15,589 nt of DNA from positions 1-15,589 of the forward strand of contig JAKSQL010000010.1 in NCBI GenBank assembly GCA_024404125.1, given 5' to 3'. The position numbers and the translations under genes are program-made. Numbering within the stretch: the stretch's first letter is position 1; each line of letters opens with the position of its first letter. The notes under the pieces were generated by a model. That model ran no database searches, had not been told where the DNA came from, and saw only the letters and a list, made by a program, of their open reading frames with translations. Source of the stretch: Clostridia bacterium (GTDB lineage: Bacteria; Bacillota; Clostridia; Oscillospirales; Acutalibacteraceae). Below are positions 1-7,925 of the stretch, in pieces.

Positions 1-812
1 CTGTATTGCGCCGGGGAACATCCGACATTTGCTTTAAAAGTTTTACAAAAAAATGTACTGCTCGAAAAACCGAGCGAAAGCGCAATATCCTGAATTTTCA
101 TATTTGTATCAAGTAAAAGTTTCTTTGCCTGCGAAATACGGAGGTTATTTATATACTGCATAACCGAAAGTCCCGTTGTTCTTTTAAACAAATGGCAAAG
201 ATACGCTTTGCTTACGTGAGTATCGGCTGAAATTTTATCAAGCGAAAGGTTTTCGGTTTTATAAATATTTTCATTTATATAAGCCATAACTTTGTTGATA
301 ATGCCGTTATTGGCATCGTAATCGGGTAAATCCGGAACTTGATATTCAAGCAGGGCAATAAGTATTTGCGACATACAGCAGGTAATCGTTGCGTGAGAAT
401 ATTCGTCCGGGTTTGAAAATACATCGTACGATTGCTTAAACAACATATCCATTTGATAAGGTAATTTATCCTGCAAATCAAACTTGATAAAATACGAACC
501 ATATTCTAAAAATGCTTTATTTACTTCGTTTTTAAGGTCTAAAGTGTCAATTACTTTAAAGAAAAAATCAATATCGACAATAATTTTGCTTCGATTATAT
601 CTGTTGTAATCCGCAGGATTAGAGCAGTGTGTTTCTACTGCGTTAATCAAATAAATCGCGCCGGATTCGATTGGGAAAATACGGTCGTTAATGAGGAAAT
701 AACCGCCATCTGACCACGTTTGTATAATTTCTATCGCGCGGTCATTATGCGGTTGGAAAGAGCGGTGGTCAATGCCGGTTACACGGTATTCAACTTCGGT
801 AAAATCTTTCAA
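1..812 (-). CDS. AraC-family transcriptional regulator (3' end cut by window edge)
   Basis: DNA-binding regulator, probably controlling the divergent operon to its right. About 270 residues are readable. The N-terminal half (about 1-165) looks like a cupin-type ligand-sensing domain, with short beta-rich stretches such as HNDRAIEIIQTW and ESGAIYLINAVETHC. Residues about 170-270 are a double helix-turn-helix: NLSLDKISADTHVSKAYLCHLFK is the first unit and MKIQDIALSLGFSSSTFFCKTFK the second, followed by the typical G-C-S-P-x-Q-Y ending. Only the last few residues are missing. The start is TTG at 812-810, chosen because GGAGGG (complement of 819-824) lies 6 bases upstream, an in-frame TAG lies just before that, and no ATG is available. 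Regulators of this kind are commonly found beside LplB/YtcP/LipO sugar transporters. The ligand is unknown. Confidence 0.93.
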   Translation of the reverse strand, partial: MKDFTEVEYRVTGIDHRSFQPHNDRAIEIIQTWSDGGYFLINDRIFPIESGAIYLINAVETHCSNPADYNRYNRSKIIVDIDFFFKVIDTLDLKNEVNKAFLEYGSYFIKFDLQDKLPYQMDMLFKQSYDVFSNPDEYSHATITCCMSQILIALLEYQVPDLPDYDANNGIINKVMAYINENIYKTENLSLDKISADTHVSKAYLCHLFKRTTGLSVMQYINNLRISQAKKLLLDTNMKIQDIALSLGFSSSTFFCKTFKANVGCSPAQY

Positions 813-869
813 AATCAACCCTCCAAAACACTAAAAGCAATATTTGAACATTTTTTAAGCAAGATGTGG

Positions 870-899
870 TATTGTAAAACTTTTATCGATATTGTAAAA
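870..899. repeat. Direct repeat TATTGTAAAA, two copies 20 bases apart
   Basis: TATTGTAAAA occurs at 870-879 and again at 890-899, a 20-base period or about two helical turns. AraC-family proteins often bind direct half-sites with this kind of phasing. The two copies overlap the -10 and -35 elements of the leftward promoter, so they could be an autoregulatory operator, or the resemblance could simply reflect the promoter elements. Confidence 0.5.
871..898 (-). promoter_or_regulatory. Candidate sigma-A promoter of the araC-type gene
   Basis: Read on the minus strand, TTTACA (complement of 893-898) and TACAAT (complement of 871-876) are separated by 16 bases. Each matches the sigma-70/sigma-A consensus at 5 of 6 positions. 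Transcription would begin near 864, leaving a leader of about 50 bases before the TTG start at 812. The start point is inferred from spacing only. Confidence 0.6.
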
Positions 900-956
900 T
901 ACAGGAGTAAACTCGTAAAAATTCTATATATTTTTCTTTGAAAACAGTTTGCTTTT

Positions 957-978
957 TGTGATTTTTGCGCAAATCACA
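957..978. promoter_or_regulatory. Inverted repeat, possible operator
   Basis: TGTGATTT at 957-964 is mirrored by AAATCACA at 971-978, giving perfect 8-base arms around a 6-base centre (TTGCGC). A second palindrome, TTTGCGCAAA at 964-973, is nested inside with its centre shifted by one base. No T-run follows, so it does not look like a terminator. It lies between the two candidate promoters, which suits binding by a dimeric regulator or by a global regulator. Which protein binds it cannot be told. Confidence 0.45.
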
Positions 979-1056
979 TAAATTGCTGCAACTGTATGTC
1001 GATTATGATAATATAACAAAATTATTTCTTTTTCAAGTCCAAATCCAATTTTTACC

Positions 1057-1088
1057 TGATGACAGTAGGAATGATGACGTTGTATTAT
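1057..1088 (+). promoter_or_regulatory. Candidate operon promoter with TGATGAC direct repeat
   Basis: ATGACA at 1059-1064 and TATTAT at 1083-1088 each match the sigma-A consensus at 5 of 6 positions, with an 18-base spacer. Transcription would start near 1095, about 38 bases before the ATG at 1133. TGATGAC occurs at 1057-1063 and again at 1072-1078, so one copy overlaps the -35 element. This could be an activator site. Another AT-rich -10-like stretch around 1004-1014 (TATGATAATAT) lacks a good -35 partner. Confidence 0.4.
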
Positions 1089-1132
1089 ATTTTTAGTATT
1101 TAATTTAATCTTTGAATTTGGGTGGTAATTTT

Positions 1133-2995
1133 ATGAAACTTGCTTCTTTCGAGTATGAAAACAGGCAGTCTTGGGGTATTGTGCTCAATAATCCTGCCGA
1201 AAACAGACTTTGGGTTTATGAGCCCGAAAAGGTTGACCGACAACTTCAGCACAGTGCCACAACGACCAACGGATATTCTGTAAGTATGCCGACCTTTATG
1301 CCAGACTGTGTTTGGCCGACCACCCTTAAAGAGTTCCTTGAACTTGAAGATGAGGGAATGAAGGTGCTCAGCAGACTTGAAACGTTTCTTATACGTTTTC
1401 TCGCTCAAAGTGACGAAGCAAGAATGACCTATTGCGGTTATCCCGTTGAAGACGTTCAGCTGTTGTCACCTATACCAGACCCGCGTCTTATGTGGGGACT
1501 CGTGCAGAACTGTCCTACGTTCATAAGGGCAAACCCCGCAAGACATTCAACAAATCTTTTCCCGCAAGGTCATCAACGTCCGTGCGGTTCGGTTGTGGGA
1601 AATAATCAAATATTTTTCCATCCGAAAAACGTAGGCAAACTTGCCTATAATGTTGAACTCGGTGTTGTAATCGGCAAAAAGGGAAGAAATATTCCCGTTA
1701 ACCGCGCACTTGAATACGTTGCGGGTTATACGGTTGTTATTGATTCTTCAATGGCAGGTTACGAAAAACAAATGTACACCGAAAAAATCAACCACTATGA
1801 CGTTGCAAAAAAATACGACTGGTATATTGGCGCCACTTGTTCATGGGCAGGTAAGATGGCGGATGCTCACTGCACTGTCGGACCTTGGATTACCACTAAA
1901 GAGGAAATCGGCAACGTTTACGATTTACTCGTATATACCCGAATGAAAGGGAAGAACCGCGACCGCGCACATACTTCGGGTACACTTTTAGGTGTCGAGC
2001 GTGTTATTACGTGGTATTCTTCTTTCGCAACACTTTTCCCCGGTGATATTATCCATATGGGCACACTCGGAACGGACGGCGTAGGTCTTCCCGAGGAATG
2101 TTGCTTTAACGGACCTACGGATACAATAGAGTCTGAAATTGAGGCGGTAGGCGAGGTAAAGAGTCCGGTGCTTAATCTTAATTTCGGCGATTGGAGAACC
2201 AAAGACGATCCTACAAGAATTCATATTTCACCGGCAGTCCGTAAAGTTATGGCTGACGGCAAGGGTGAAATTTCAATAAAAGACTGGTCGCTTGATTCGG
2301 CAAGACATTTTTGGACTGTTTTTAAAAATTATAAATCTGCCGAAACAAACGAAGGCATACATATGCTTAAAACACCGCGTTTCTTATGTGCACCGAATTC
2401 GGCACTCGGAATCACCGGTAATACAGTAGAAATCCCTCCGCGCGCAAACGACCTTGAAATTTCGGTTGAACTTGCGGCAGTTATTAAAAAACTTGCAAAT
2501 AAACTGACAAGCGAAAACGCGCAAGAGCACATTCTCGGTTATACGCCTATGATTTCCATAACCGACAGTTCTTTTGACGATATTTTAGTTGAGCCCACAA
2601 CTTTTCAGGAAAAAGGATTACCGCTTGTATACGGGCGTTGGGCAGACGGCTTTAATACCGTTTTGGAAAAGCCGGTAAATATTGACCGCAAGGAAGTTTC
2701 AAAACTTAAAATGAAACTTAACGTTGAAGGTATAGGTTGTGCCGATGGCAATACTGATGAATACTACGTTGATGCGGCAGATTCACTTGTATTTTTCACT
2801 TCGTATATTACCTTTTTCCCCGGAGACGTTGTAACACTCGGTCATACGGGTAACCGAATTGTAATTCCGAGAGACAAAGTAAAAGACGGAATGAAAATAA
2901 CTGCTGAAATAGAAAAACTCGGTACTGTTTGTGTAACCCTTAAAAAATCTGATGCAAGGGACGTTAACGTACCTTTTAATCAATTAACACTTTAG
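1133..2995 (+). CDS. Tandem fumarylacetoacetate-hydrolase-like protein
   Basis: A 620-residue protein made of two FAH-fold halves. The family cleaves or dehydrates acyl-pyruvates and 2-keto-3-deoxy sugar acids with a Mg/Mn ion. The first half has the usual N-terminal segment (MKLASFEYENRQSWGIV), then a core with VELGVVIGKKGRN (about 173), GYTVVIDSS (about 200) and LFPGDIIHMGTLG (about 300). The second half repeats the same order: VELAAVIKK (about 443), GYTPMISITDSS (about 470) and FFPGDVVTLGHTG (about 561). Single family members are usually 200-330 residues, so this is about double length. In both halves the first acid of the usual E-x-E metal pair is replaced, by Asn and Ser, while the second Glu and the later Asp remain. 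The start is ATG 1133, with GGGTGG at 1120-1125, in preference to an in-frame TTG at 1112. The gene is first in the operon. The substrate is unknown. Confidence 0.85.
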   Translation: MKLASFEYENRQSWGIVLNNPAENRLWVYEPEKVDRQLQHSATTTNGYSVSMPTFMPDCVWPTTLKEFLELEDEGMKVLSRLETFLIRFLAQSDEARMTYCGYPVEDVQLLSPIPDPRLMWGLVQNCPTFIRANPARHSTNLFPQGHQRPCGSVVGNNQIFFHPKNVGKLAYNVELGVVIGKKGRNIPVNRALEYVAGYTVVIDSSMAGYEKQMYTEKINHYDVAKKYDWYIGATCSWAGKMADAHCTVGPWITTKEEIGNVYDLLVYTRMKGKNRDRAHTSGTLLGVERVITWYSSFATLFPGDIIHMGTLGTDGVGLPEECCFNGPTDTIESEIEAVGEVKSPVLNLNFGDWRTKDDPTRIHISPAVRKVMADGKGEISIKDWSLDSARHFWTVFKNYKSAETNEGIHMLKTPRFLCAPNSALGITGNTVEIPPRANDLEISVELAAVIKKLANKLTSENAQEHILGYTPMISITDSSFDDILVEPTTFQEKGLPLVYGRWADGFNTVLEKPVNIDRKEVSKLKMKLNVEGIGCADGNTDEYYVDAADSLVFFTSYITFFPGDVVTLGHTGNRIVIPRDKVKDGMKITAEIEKLGTVCVTLKKSDARDVNVPFNQLTL

Positions 2996-3011
2996 TGAAC
3001 GGTTGAATAAT

Positions 3012-4427
3012 ATGGATTTTATTAAAAATGCTATTGAACTTGATGAGTATGACGTTGTTGTTTGCGGTGGCGGTCCTGCCGGTATAGGCGCAGGTATTGC
3101 GGCGGCAAAGAGCGGAATGAAAACATTGCTTATTGAAGCAAACGGTTGTTTGGGCGGTGTTTCAACTGCCGGTGCATTGCCGTTTTTCCTCGGTGCTTAC
3201 GGCGGCTCAATTCCTTACAACAAAATGCTCGAACTCGGAATTTCATACAGTGAACTTAACCGAACACGCAAAGCAGTTGGCGGCGTGTTTGATAAAATGA
3301 TTGAAAAACTAAACGAAAAGCACGGTTGTGTAGGTCCTTGCAAAATCGCGCAAACGGATAAGTATCCGGGGCTTGACCGCCTTGGCTGTCACGATGAACT
3401 TACTTTCGATATTGAAATCGGGAAACGTGCTTTTGATGAACTTGCGGAAGAATCGGGACTTGATGTTCTTTACTATTCGCATGCGCTCGGTGTTAACAAA
3501 AGCGAAAATCATATTAACGGTGTTTTTCTTTCAAACAAAAGCGGTATTTTGTACGTTCCCTGTAGGACCGTTATAGACTGTACCGGTGATGCCGATATGG
3601 TATACGATGCGGGCTATGAAACCTGCAAAGGTGATAGAATCACCGGAGAAATGACCCACGCGGGACTTGTCGCGCATATTGAGAATATAGATTCCTCAAA
3701 AATTGATGAGTACATAAACACAACCGGTGACCCGTGGTTTAAACAAATTTGCAAAAAAGCACTTGATGAAAATCCAGAACTTGATTTACCCGAAAGACTT
3801 ATTATTTTCCCGATGGTAGAGGACGGCGTATTTATGGTCAATGGGGGCACGAGTAAACCGGGTGTTGACGGAACGAGCGGCTTTGACCGTACCGAACTTA
3901 CCGTTTGGGGAAGAAAACGTGCGGAACTTCTTGTAGAGGTTTTATTTAAAAAATATATACCCGGTGCAGAAAATTGTAAATTAAGACTTACCGCATATTA
4001 TCCGGGCGTACGTGAAACAAGAAGAATTATTGCCGAAAAGCCCTTAACGGAAGAATTGATTTTATCAACGCAAAAGCCCGAAGATACGGTGGCACTCGCG
4101 GGCAGACATTTTGATTTAAGCCGTAAAACCGATTCCGGCAGAACACAACCGTTTGCAAACAAAAGTTTGCCTTTCGGTGTTGCGGGAATACCCTACGGTG
4201 CTTTAATTCCAAAGGGCTCTGAAAATATTATTGTGGCGGGCCGCTGTATTGCGGCGGAAGGTCAGGCATTGGGCCCTGCAAGAATAATGTCAACCTGTAT
4301 GGCAGTCGGAGAAGCCGCCGGAACCGCGGCATCACTTGCGGTAAAAAGCAACACAACTTTTATCGGAGTTGACATAAAAGAACTTCGTGATACGCTCCGT
4401 AAAAACGGCGCTATTATTGACCTGTAA
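3012..4427 (+). CDS. FAD-dependent oxidoreductase (FAD_oxidored type)
   Basis: A predicted cytoplasmic flavoenzyme of 471 residues. An N-terminal Rossmann fold is clear: VVVCGGGPAGIGAGIAAAKSG, then an acidic residue at the end of the second strand (LLIEANG), then GCLGGVSTAG, the usual GG-x-x-T segment. The C-terminal part carries the second FAD-binding signature, ENIIVAGRCIAAEGQALGPA, followed by RIMSTCMAVGEAAGTAASLA, both typical of this family. YYPGVRETRRI in the middle is also characteristic. Cysteines in HGCVGPCK (near residues 100-105) are noted, but a full iron-sulfur motif was not identified. Start choice: ATG 3012, 16 bases after the previous stop, although an in-frame TTG at 3003 is possible and the ribosome site is weak. 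It probably oxidises a sugar or sugar-acid intermediate from the imported substrate. That role is inferred from context only. Confidence 0.88.
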   Translation: MDFIKNAIELDEYDVVVCGGGPAGIGAGIAAAKSGMKTLLIEANGCLGGVSTAGALPFFLGAYGGSIPYNKMLELGISYSELNRTRKAVGGVFDKMIEKLNEKHGCVGPCKIAQTDKYPGLDRLGCHDELTFDIEIGKRAFDELAEESGLDVLYYSHALGVNKSENHINGVFLSNKSGILYVPCRTVIDCTGDADMVYDAGYETCKGDRITGEMTHAGLVAHIENIDSSKIDEYINTTGDPWFKQICKKALDENPELDLPERLIIFPMVEDGVFMVNGGTSKPGVDGTSGFDRTELTVWGRKRAELLVEVLFKKYIPGAENCKLRLTAYYPGVRETRRIIAEKPLTEELILSTQKPEDTVALAGRHFDLSRKTDSGRTQPFANKSLPFGVAGIPYGALIPKGSENIIVAGRCIAAEGQALGPARIMSTCMAVGEAAGTAASLAVKSNTTFIGVDIKELRDTLRKNGAIIDL

Positions 4428-4439
4428 AGGAGATTAAAA

Positions 4440-5378
4440 ATGGCATCTCAATCATTATCAATACAAAACAAAAAGAAACCGTTTATAAAACGGTTACTTT
4501 CACAGTGGCAATTGTATGCTTTATTGACTCCCGCAATGTTTGCAATGTTGCTGTTCCACTATGTTCCGATGTACGGCGTAATTATTGCATTCAAGGAAAT
4601 TCTTCCCGGCGAGTCACTTTTCGGCGGAACGTGGGTTGGATTTGAAAATTTCAAACGTCTTTTTAAATCTGACCTATTTTCTACAATTTTCAAAAATACG
4701 ATAATTATTTCGTTCGTTCAGCACTTCCTTTTATGGCCGTTACCGATTATTTTTGCACTCTTAATACATAACTCCTCAAGGAGATCGGTAAGAAAATTTT
4801 CTCAAACCGCAACATATCTTCCTCACCTGCTTTCTACGGTTGTTGTAGTAACGATTATTGAACTGTTTTGTAATCGCGAAACCGGACTTATAAACATTGT
4901 GCTTCAGCGTATGGGGTTTGATACGGTCTTCTTCCAAGGTGACCCGAAGTGGTTTTATCCTATGTATTTCCTCTCGGGTATTTGGACCGGACTCGGTTCA
5001 AGTGCGGTAATTTATATAGCGGCGCTTTCTTCGGTTGATACTCAACTCATTGAAGCAGCTTTGATGGACGGTGCCAACAAACTTCAACGTATGTGGTATA
5101 TCGATATCCCCACAATTATGCCCACCGTAGTGCTTTTGCTTATTATGGATATGGGTAAGGTTATATCGGTAGGATACGAAAAAGTTCTTTTGATGCAAAA
5201 TGACCTTAACCTTTCGGCTACCGAAATAATAGGTACTTACGTATATAAGAACGGACTTATAAATGCCGACTACAGTTTTTCAACGGCAGTTTCTCTATTT
5301 ACAAACATAATAGGTTTGGCACTTGTTTTAATTTCAAATAGAATCGCAAAACGTTTCAGCGATATTTCACTGTTTTAA
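4440..5378 (+). CDS. ABC sugar transporter permease, LplB type
   Basis: An inner-membrane permease of 312 residues, the usual length for the LplB/MalF-like subunit of polysaccharide and oligosaccharide importers. About six hydrophobic segments are visible: roughly 26-53, 82-110, 124-143, 178-199, 226-245 and 280-303. The cytoplasmic loop that contacts the ATPase is present as EAALMDG at about 205-211, followed by the conserved I-P-T-I-M-P. The N-terminal QLYALLTPAMFAMLLFHYVPMYG stretch is typical of LplB proteins. The start has a strong site, AAGGAG at 4427-4432, which overlaps the previous stop codon. It pairs with the permease that follows. No ATP-binding subunit is encoded in the window, as is normal for this group, which usually shares an MsmX-type ATPase. 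Confidence 0.93.
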   Translation: MASQSLSIQNKKKPFIKRLLSQWQLYALLTPAMFAMLLFHYVPMYGVIIAFKEILPGESLFGGTWVGFENFKRLFKSDLFSTIFKNTIIISFVQHFLLWPLPIIFALLIHNSSRRSVRKFSQTATYLPHLLSTVVVVTIIELFCNRETGLINIVLQRMGFDTVFFQGDPKWFYPMYFLSGIWTGLGSSAVIYIAALSSVDTQLIEAALMDGANKLQRMWYIDIPTIMPTVVLLLIMDMGKVISVGYEKVLLMQNDLNLSATEIIGTYVYKNGLINADYSFSTAVSLFTNIIGLALVLISNRIAKRFSDISLF

Positions 5379-5394
5379 GTTAGGGGTGAAAGAT

Positions 5395-6288
5395 ATGGCA
5401 ACAAAAAGAAAAAATAGAGTTAAGCAGGATATAGGAGTTAACCTTGTTATTAACATTTTTCTGATACTTGCAGGTGTTATTGCTCTTTATCCGGTTTGGT
5501 TTGTTTTAATTGCTTCAATTAGTGATCCTACGTATATTTCAAGAAGCGAAGTCCTTTTAATACCTAAGGGTATATCCTTTTCGGCGTATAAACTTCTTAA
5601 GAACTATCCTGAAATATTTATAGGATACCGCAATTCAATATTTTATATGTTTGTAGGTTCTTTCATTTGTTTATCGGGTGTTCTTCCCGCGGCATTCGCA
5701 CTTTCAAGAAGGAACTTGGTAGGCAGAAAGTTTTGGAATACTCTTATTGTAATTTCGATGTATTTCAGCGGCGGTATGATACCCACCTACCTGCTTCACA
5801 GAACAATCGGTTGGATTGATACGGTATGGGTGCTCATTATTCCCGGATTTTTCACCGCTTACTACTTAATACTTGCAAGAAGCGCTTTTCAGGAACTGCC
5901 CGAAACACTTTATGAAGCGGCAAGAATTGACGGCTCTTCCGATTTCCGCTTTTTCTTTCAATTTGCAATACCGCTTACCAAAGCAATGATAGCGGTAATT
6001 TTCCTCTTTTCAGCACTCGCTTGGTGGAATAACTATACGAGATTTTTAGTTTACATTGATAATCCAAATCTTCAGTCGATACAGGTCGTTGTAAAGCAAA
6101 TAACCGAAAAACTTACCTCTTCACTTTCAAATGCCGCAACGTTTACAGAACAGGTTGAGGCACAAAAAACAAAAGAACTGTTAAAGTACAGTATTGTTGT
6201 TATTACGGCTTTGCCGTTTTGCATACTTTATCCCTTTATTCAAAAATATTTTAATACCGGCGTTATGATTGGCGCAATAAAAGAATAG
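5395..6288 (+). CDS. ABC sugar transporter permease, YtcP/MalG type
   Basis: The second membrane subunit of the importer, 297 residues. It has the classic features of the carbohydrate uptake (CUT1) MalG-like partner: an N-terminal membrane segment ending in LYPVWFVLIASISDP, the MYFSGGMIPTYLL segment typical of YtcP relatives, and an EAA loop, YEAARIDG, with Glu at 174 and Gly at 180, followed by FAIPL. The last membrane segment is near FCILYPFIQKYF, and the protein ends GVMIGAIKE, as is common in this family. ATG 5395 was preferred because AGGGG at 5382-5386 sits 8 bases upstream. A GTG at 5386 in the same frame would lie inside that site. It forms a heterodimer with the permease upstream. 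Confidence 0.93.
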   Translation: MATKRKNRVKQDIGVNLVINIFLILAGVIALYPVWFVLIASISDPTYISRSEVLLIPKGISFSAYKLLKNYPEIFIGYRNSIFYMFVGSFICLSGVLPAAFALSRRNLVGRKFWNTLIVISMYFSGGMIPTYLLHRTIGWIDTVWVLIIPGFFTAYYLILARSAFQELPETLYEAARIDGSSDFRFFFQFAIPLTKAMIAVIFLFSALAWWNNYTRFLVYIDNPNLQSIQVVVKQITEKLTSSLSNAATFTEQVEAQKTKELLKYSIVVITALPFCILYPFIQKYFNTGVMIGAIKE

Positions 6289-6299
6289 GAGAATGAAAA

Positions 6300-7925
6300 A
6301 TGAAAAAAATTATAAGTCTTTTGCTAACTGTTATTCTTGTAATCGGATTAGCCGCCTGCACAAGCGGGTGCGGAGGCGGTAGCGGCGCAGGCGAAGCAAA
6401 TATTGACGTTACGTTCCCGCTAAAAGAAACCATAACATTAAAACTTATGGTTAAAGGAACTGAAGACGGTTCTTTTAAGAGCAGAATTGCCAATAATGCG
6501 CTTTGGAAAAAAATGAAAAAGGAAACCAACATTAACGTTGAATTCCAGTTTTTAGGAGCAGAGCCCGCTGAAAAATTAACACTCCTTATTAACAGCGGTA
6601 ACTACGGTGATGCTATCGTAGGCGGACCTGTTTTGAATTACATCTCTGCTTCAAGATATATAGCATCGGGAATATTTAAAGATTTAACACCTTATGTTAA
6701 CGATACTTATATGCCGCACCTCAATGCGCTTATTAAGGAAACACCCGAGATTATGGGTATGATTTCCGGTGCGGACGGTAATATCTACACTCTTCCCGTA
6801 ATTCACGGAAATCCCGGTAACTCAATAGAAAGTCCGCTTTGGATGAACGGTAAATGGCTGAAAAAACTCGGTCTTTCCGCTCCGAAAACTATGGATGATT
6901 TTACAAATATTCTCCGTGCATTCCGCGATAAAGACCCGAACGGTAACGGTATTCAGGATGAAATTCCGTACCTTGTTTCAACAGCCCGTGAATTCTACAG
7001 TTTAGAAGCAATTTACGGTGCTTGGGGTATGGCTTTTAAAAACGGTACTCTTGACGGTTATATGCAGGTTGTAGACGGTAAAGTCCGTTTTGGTCCGATT
7101 CTTGACGAATATAAAGAAGCGGTTAAGTGGCAGAGAATGGCTTACGATGAAGGTCTTATGTGGAATGAATGCTTCACCGCAAGTTCTTCAACCGGTCTTG
7201 CAAAACTTACCGCAGAACCGTGTGTTGTAGGATGCTTTACCTCCAATACAGTTCCTACCACTTCTTATCACGATGATTACATTTGTATTGATCCGCCTTC
7301 GGCAAACGGTTATACGGCTAAATGGTATAAAAACCCTTCTGCAATTGCATCTAAAGACCGTTTTTACGTTACAAATAAATGTAAATATACTGCAGCTCTT
7401 TGCAAATGGTACGATTATTTCTATGACTTTGATAATGCATTTGAAGTTGAATACGGTAATGAGCAAGAGGGAAGATGGTATATTGATGAACAAGGTAACT
7501 ACGTTATAAAAGACGACCTATCTACCGAACAACTCAATAAAATCAGCAACGAAACTCCAACCCTTTCAGAACTCGTTGAAAGATTCCCCTATGCTTTAAC
7601 AAGAAATGATTTTGCAAAAATCAAGGATAGCACTTTACGTGACTATGAAGAAACAGACCGTGTTTACCAAAAATGGTTAGAAACAGAAATATGGCCGCGT
7701 CCTTATCTTGAAAAGAAAGATGCAAATACAATCTATAAACTTACAACAGATATCTTCTATCAGGTTTCTTCTTACCGTGCAAAATGGATAACCGGAAGCA
7801 GCGACATTGATAAAGACTGGGATTCTTACCTTCAAACACTTAAGAAAATGAATGTTGATGAAATGGTTGCGATTATGCAGCGCGGATACAATGCATATCT
7901 TAAGAACTTGGAGAAAGTTAAATAA
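6300..7925 (+). CDS. Extracellular solute-binding lipoprotein (LipO/YtcQ type)
   Basis: The substrate-binding component of the importer, 541 residues, the usual length for LipO/YtcQ-type proteins. It begins with a lipoprotein signal (MKKIISLLLTVILVIGLAAC). Cys20 is the expected lipid-modified residue and is followed by a Gly/Ser-rich linker. Residues about 208-221 (DKDPNGNGIQDEIP) form an EF-hand-like calcium loop that recurs in this family of sugar-binding lipoproteins. The body holds typical motifs such as TMDDFTNILRAFRDKDP and ends with a domain rich in aromatic residues. The start ATG 6300 has AGGAGA at 6287-6292. A nearer out-of-frame ATG at 6293 was not used. The protein would be tethered to the outer face of the membrane. 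The ligand, probably an oligosaccharide, cannot be predicted. Confidence 0.92.
   Translation: MKKIISLLLTVILVIGLAACTSGCGGGSGAGEANIDVTFPLKETITLKLMVKGTEDGSFKSRIANNALWKKMKKETNINVEFQFLGAEPAEKLTLLINSGNYGDAIVGGPVLNYISASRYIASGIFKDLTPYVNDTYMPHLNALIKETPEIMGMISGADGNIYTLPVIHGNPGNSIESPLWMNGKWLKKLGLSAPKTMDDFTNILRAFRDKDPNGNGIQDEIPYLVSTAREFYSLEAIYGAWGMAFKNGTLDGYMQVVDGKVRFGPILDEYKEAVKWQRMAYDEGLMWNECFTASSSTGLAKLTAEPCVVGCFTSNTVPTTSYHDDYICIDPPSANGYTAKWYKNPSAIASKDRFYVTNKCKYTAALCKWYDYFYDFDNAFEVEYGNEQEGRWYIDEQGNYVIKDDLSTEQLNKISNETPTLSELVERFPYALTRNDFAKIKDSTLRDYEETDRVYQKWLETEIWPRPYLEKKDANTIYKLTTDIFYQVSSYRAKWITGSSDIDKDWDSYLQTLKKMNVDEMVAIMQRGYNAYLKNLEKVK

Larger units (their letters stand above)
813..1132. other. Divergent intergenic control region
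   Basis: About 320 AT-rich bases separate the start of the leftward AraC gene from the start of the rightward operon. No convincing gene was found here. The region holds a good leftward promoter, a plausible rightward promoter, an inverted repeat at 957-978, a pair of 10-base direct repeats at 870-899 and a pair of 7-base direct repeats at 1057-1078. This arrangement suits a regulator that controls both itself and the neighbouring operon. Confidence 0.75.

Noticed and set aside
720..941. Plus-strand open frame of 73 codons
   Set aside because: It runs antisense over the start, ribosome site and promoter of the AraC-type gene, and the product looks random.
957..978. CRP-type or cre (CcpA) site
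   Set aside because: The TGTGA and TCACA arms are 12 bases apart, not 6, and the cre consensus does not fit around the central CG.
1100..1408. Minus-strand open frame of 102 codons
   Set aside because: It lies antisense over the start of the FAH-like gene, which has clear family motifs. It has no ribosome site or recognisable domain.
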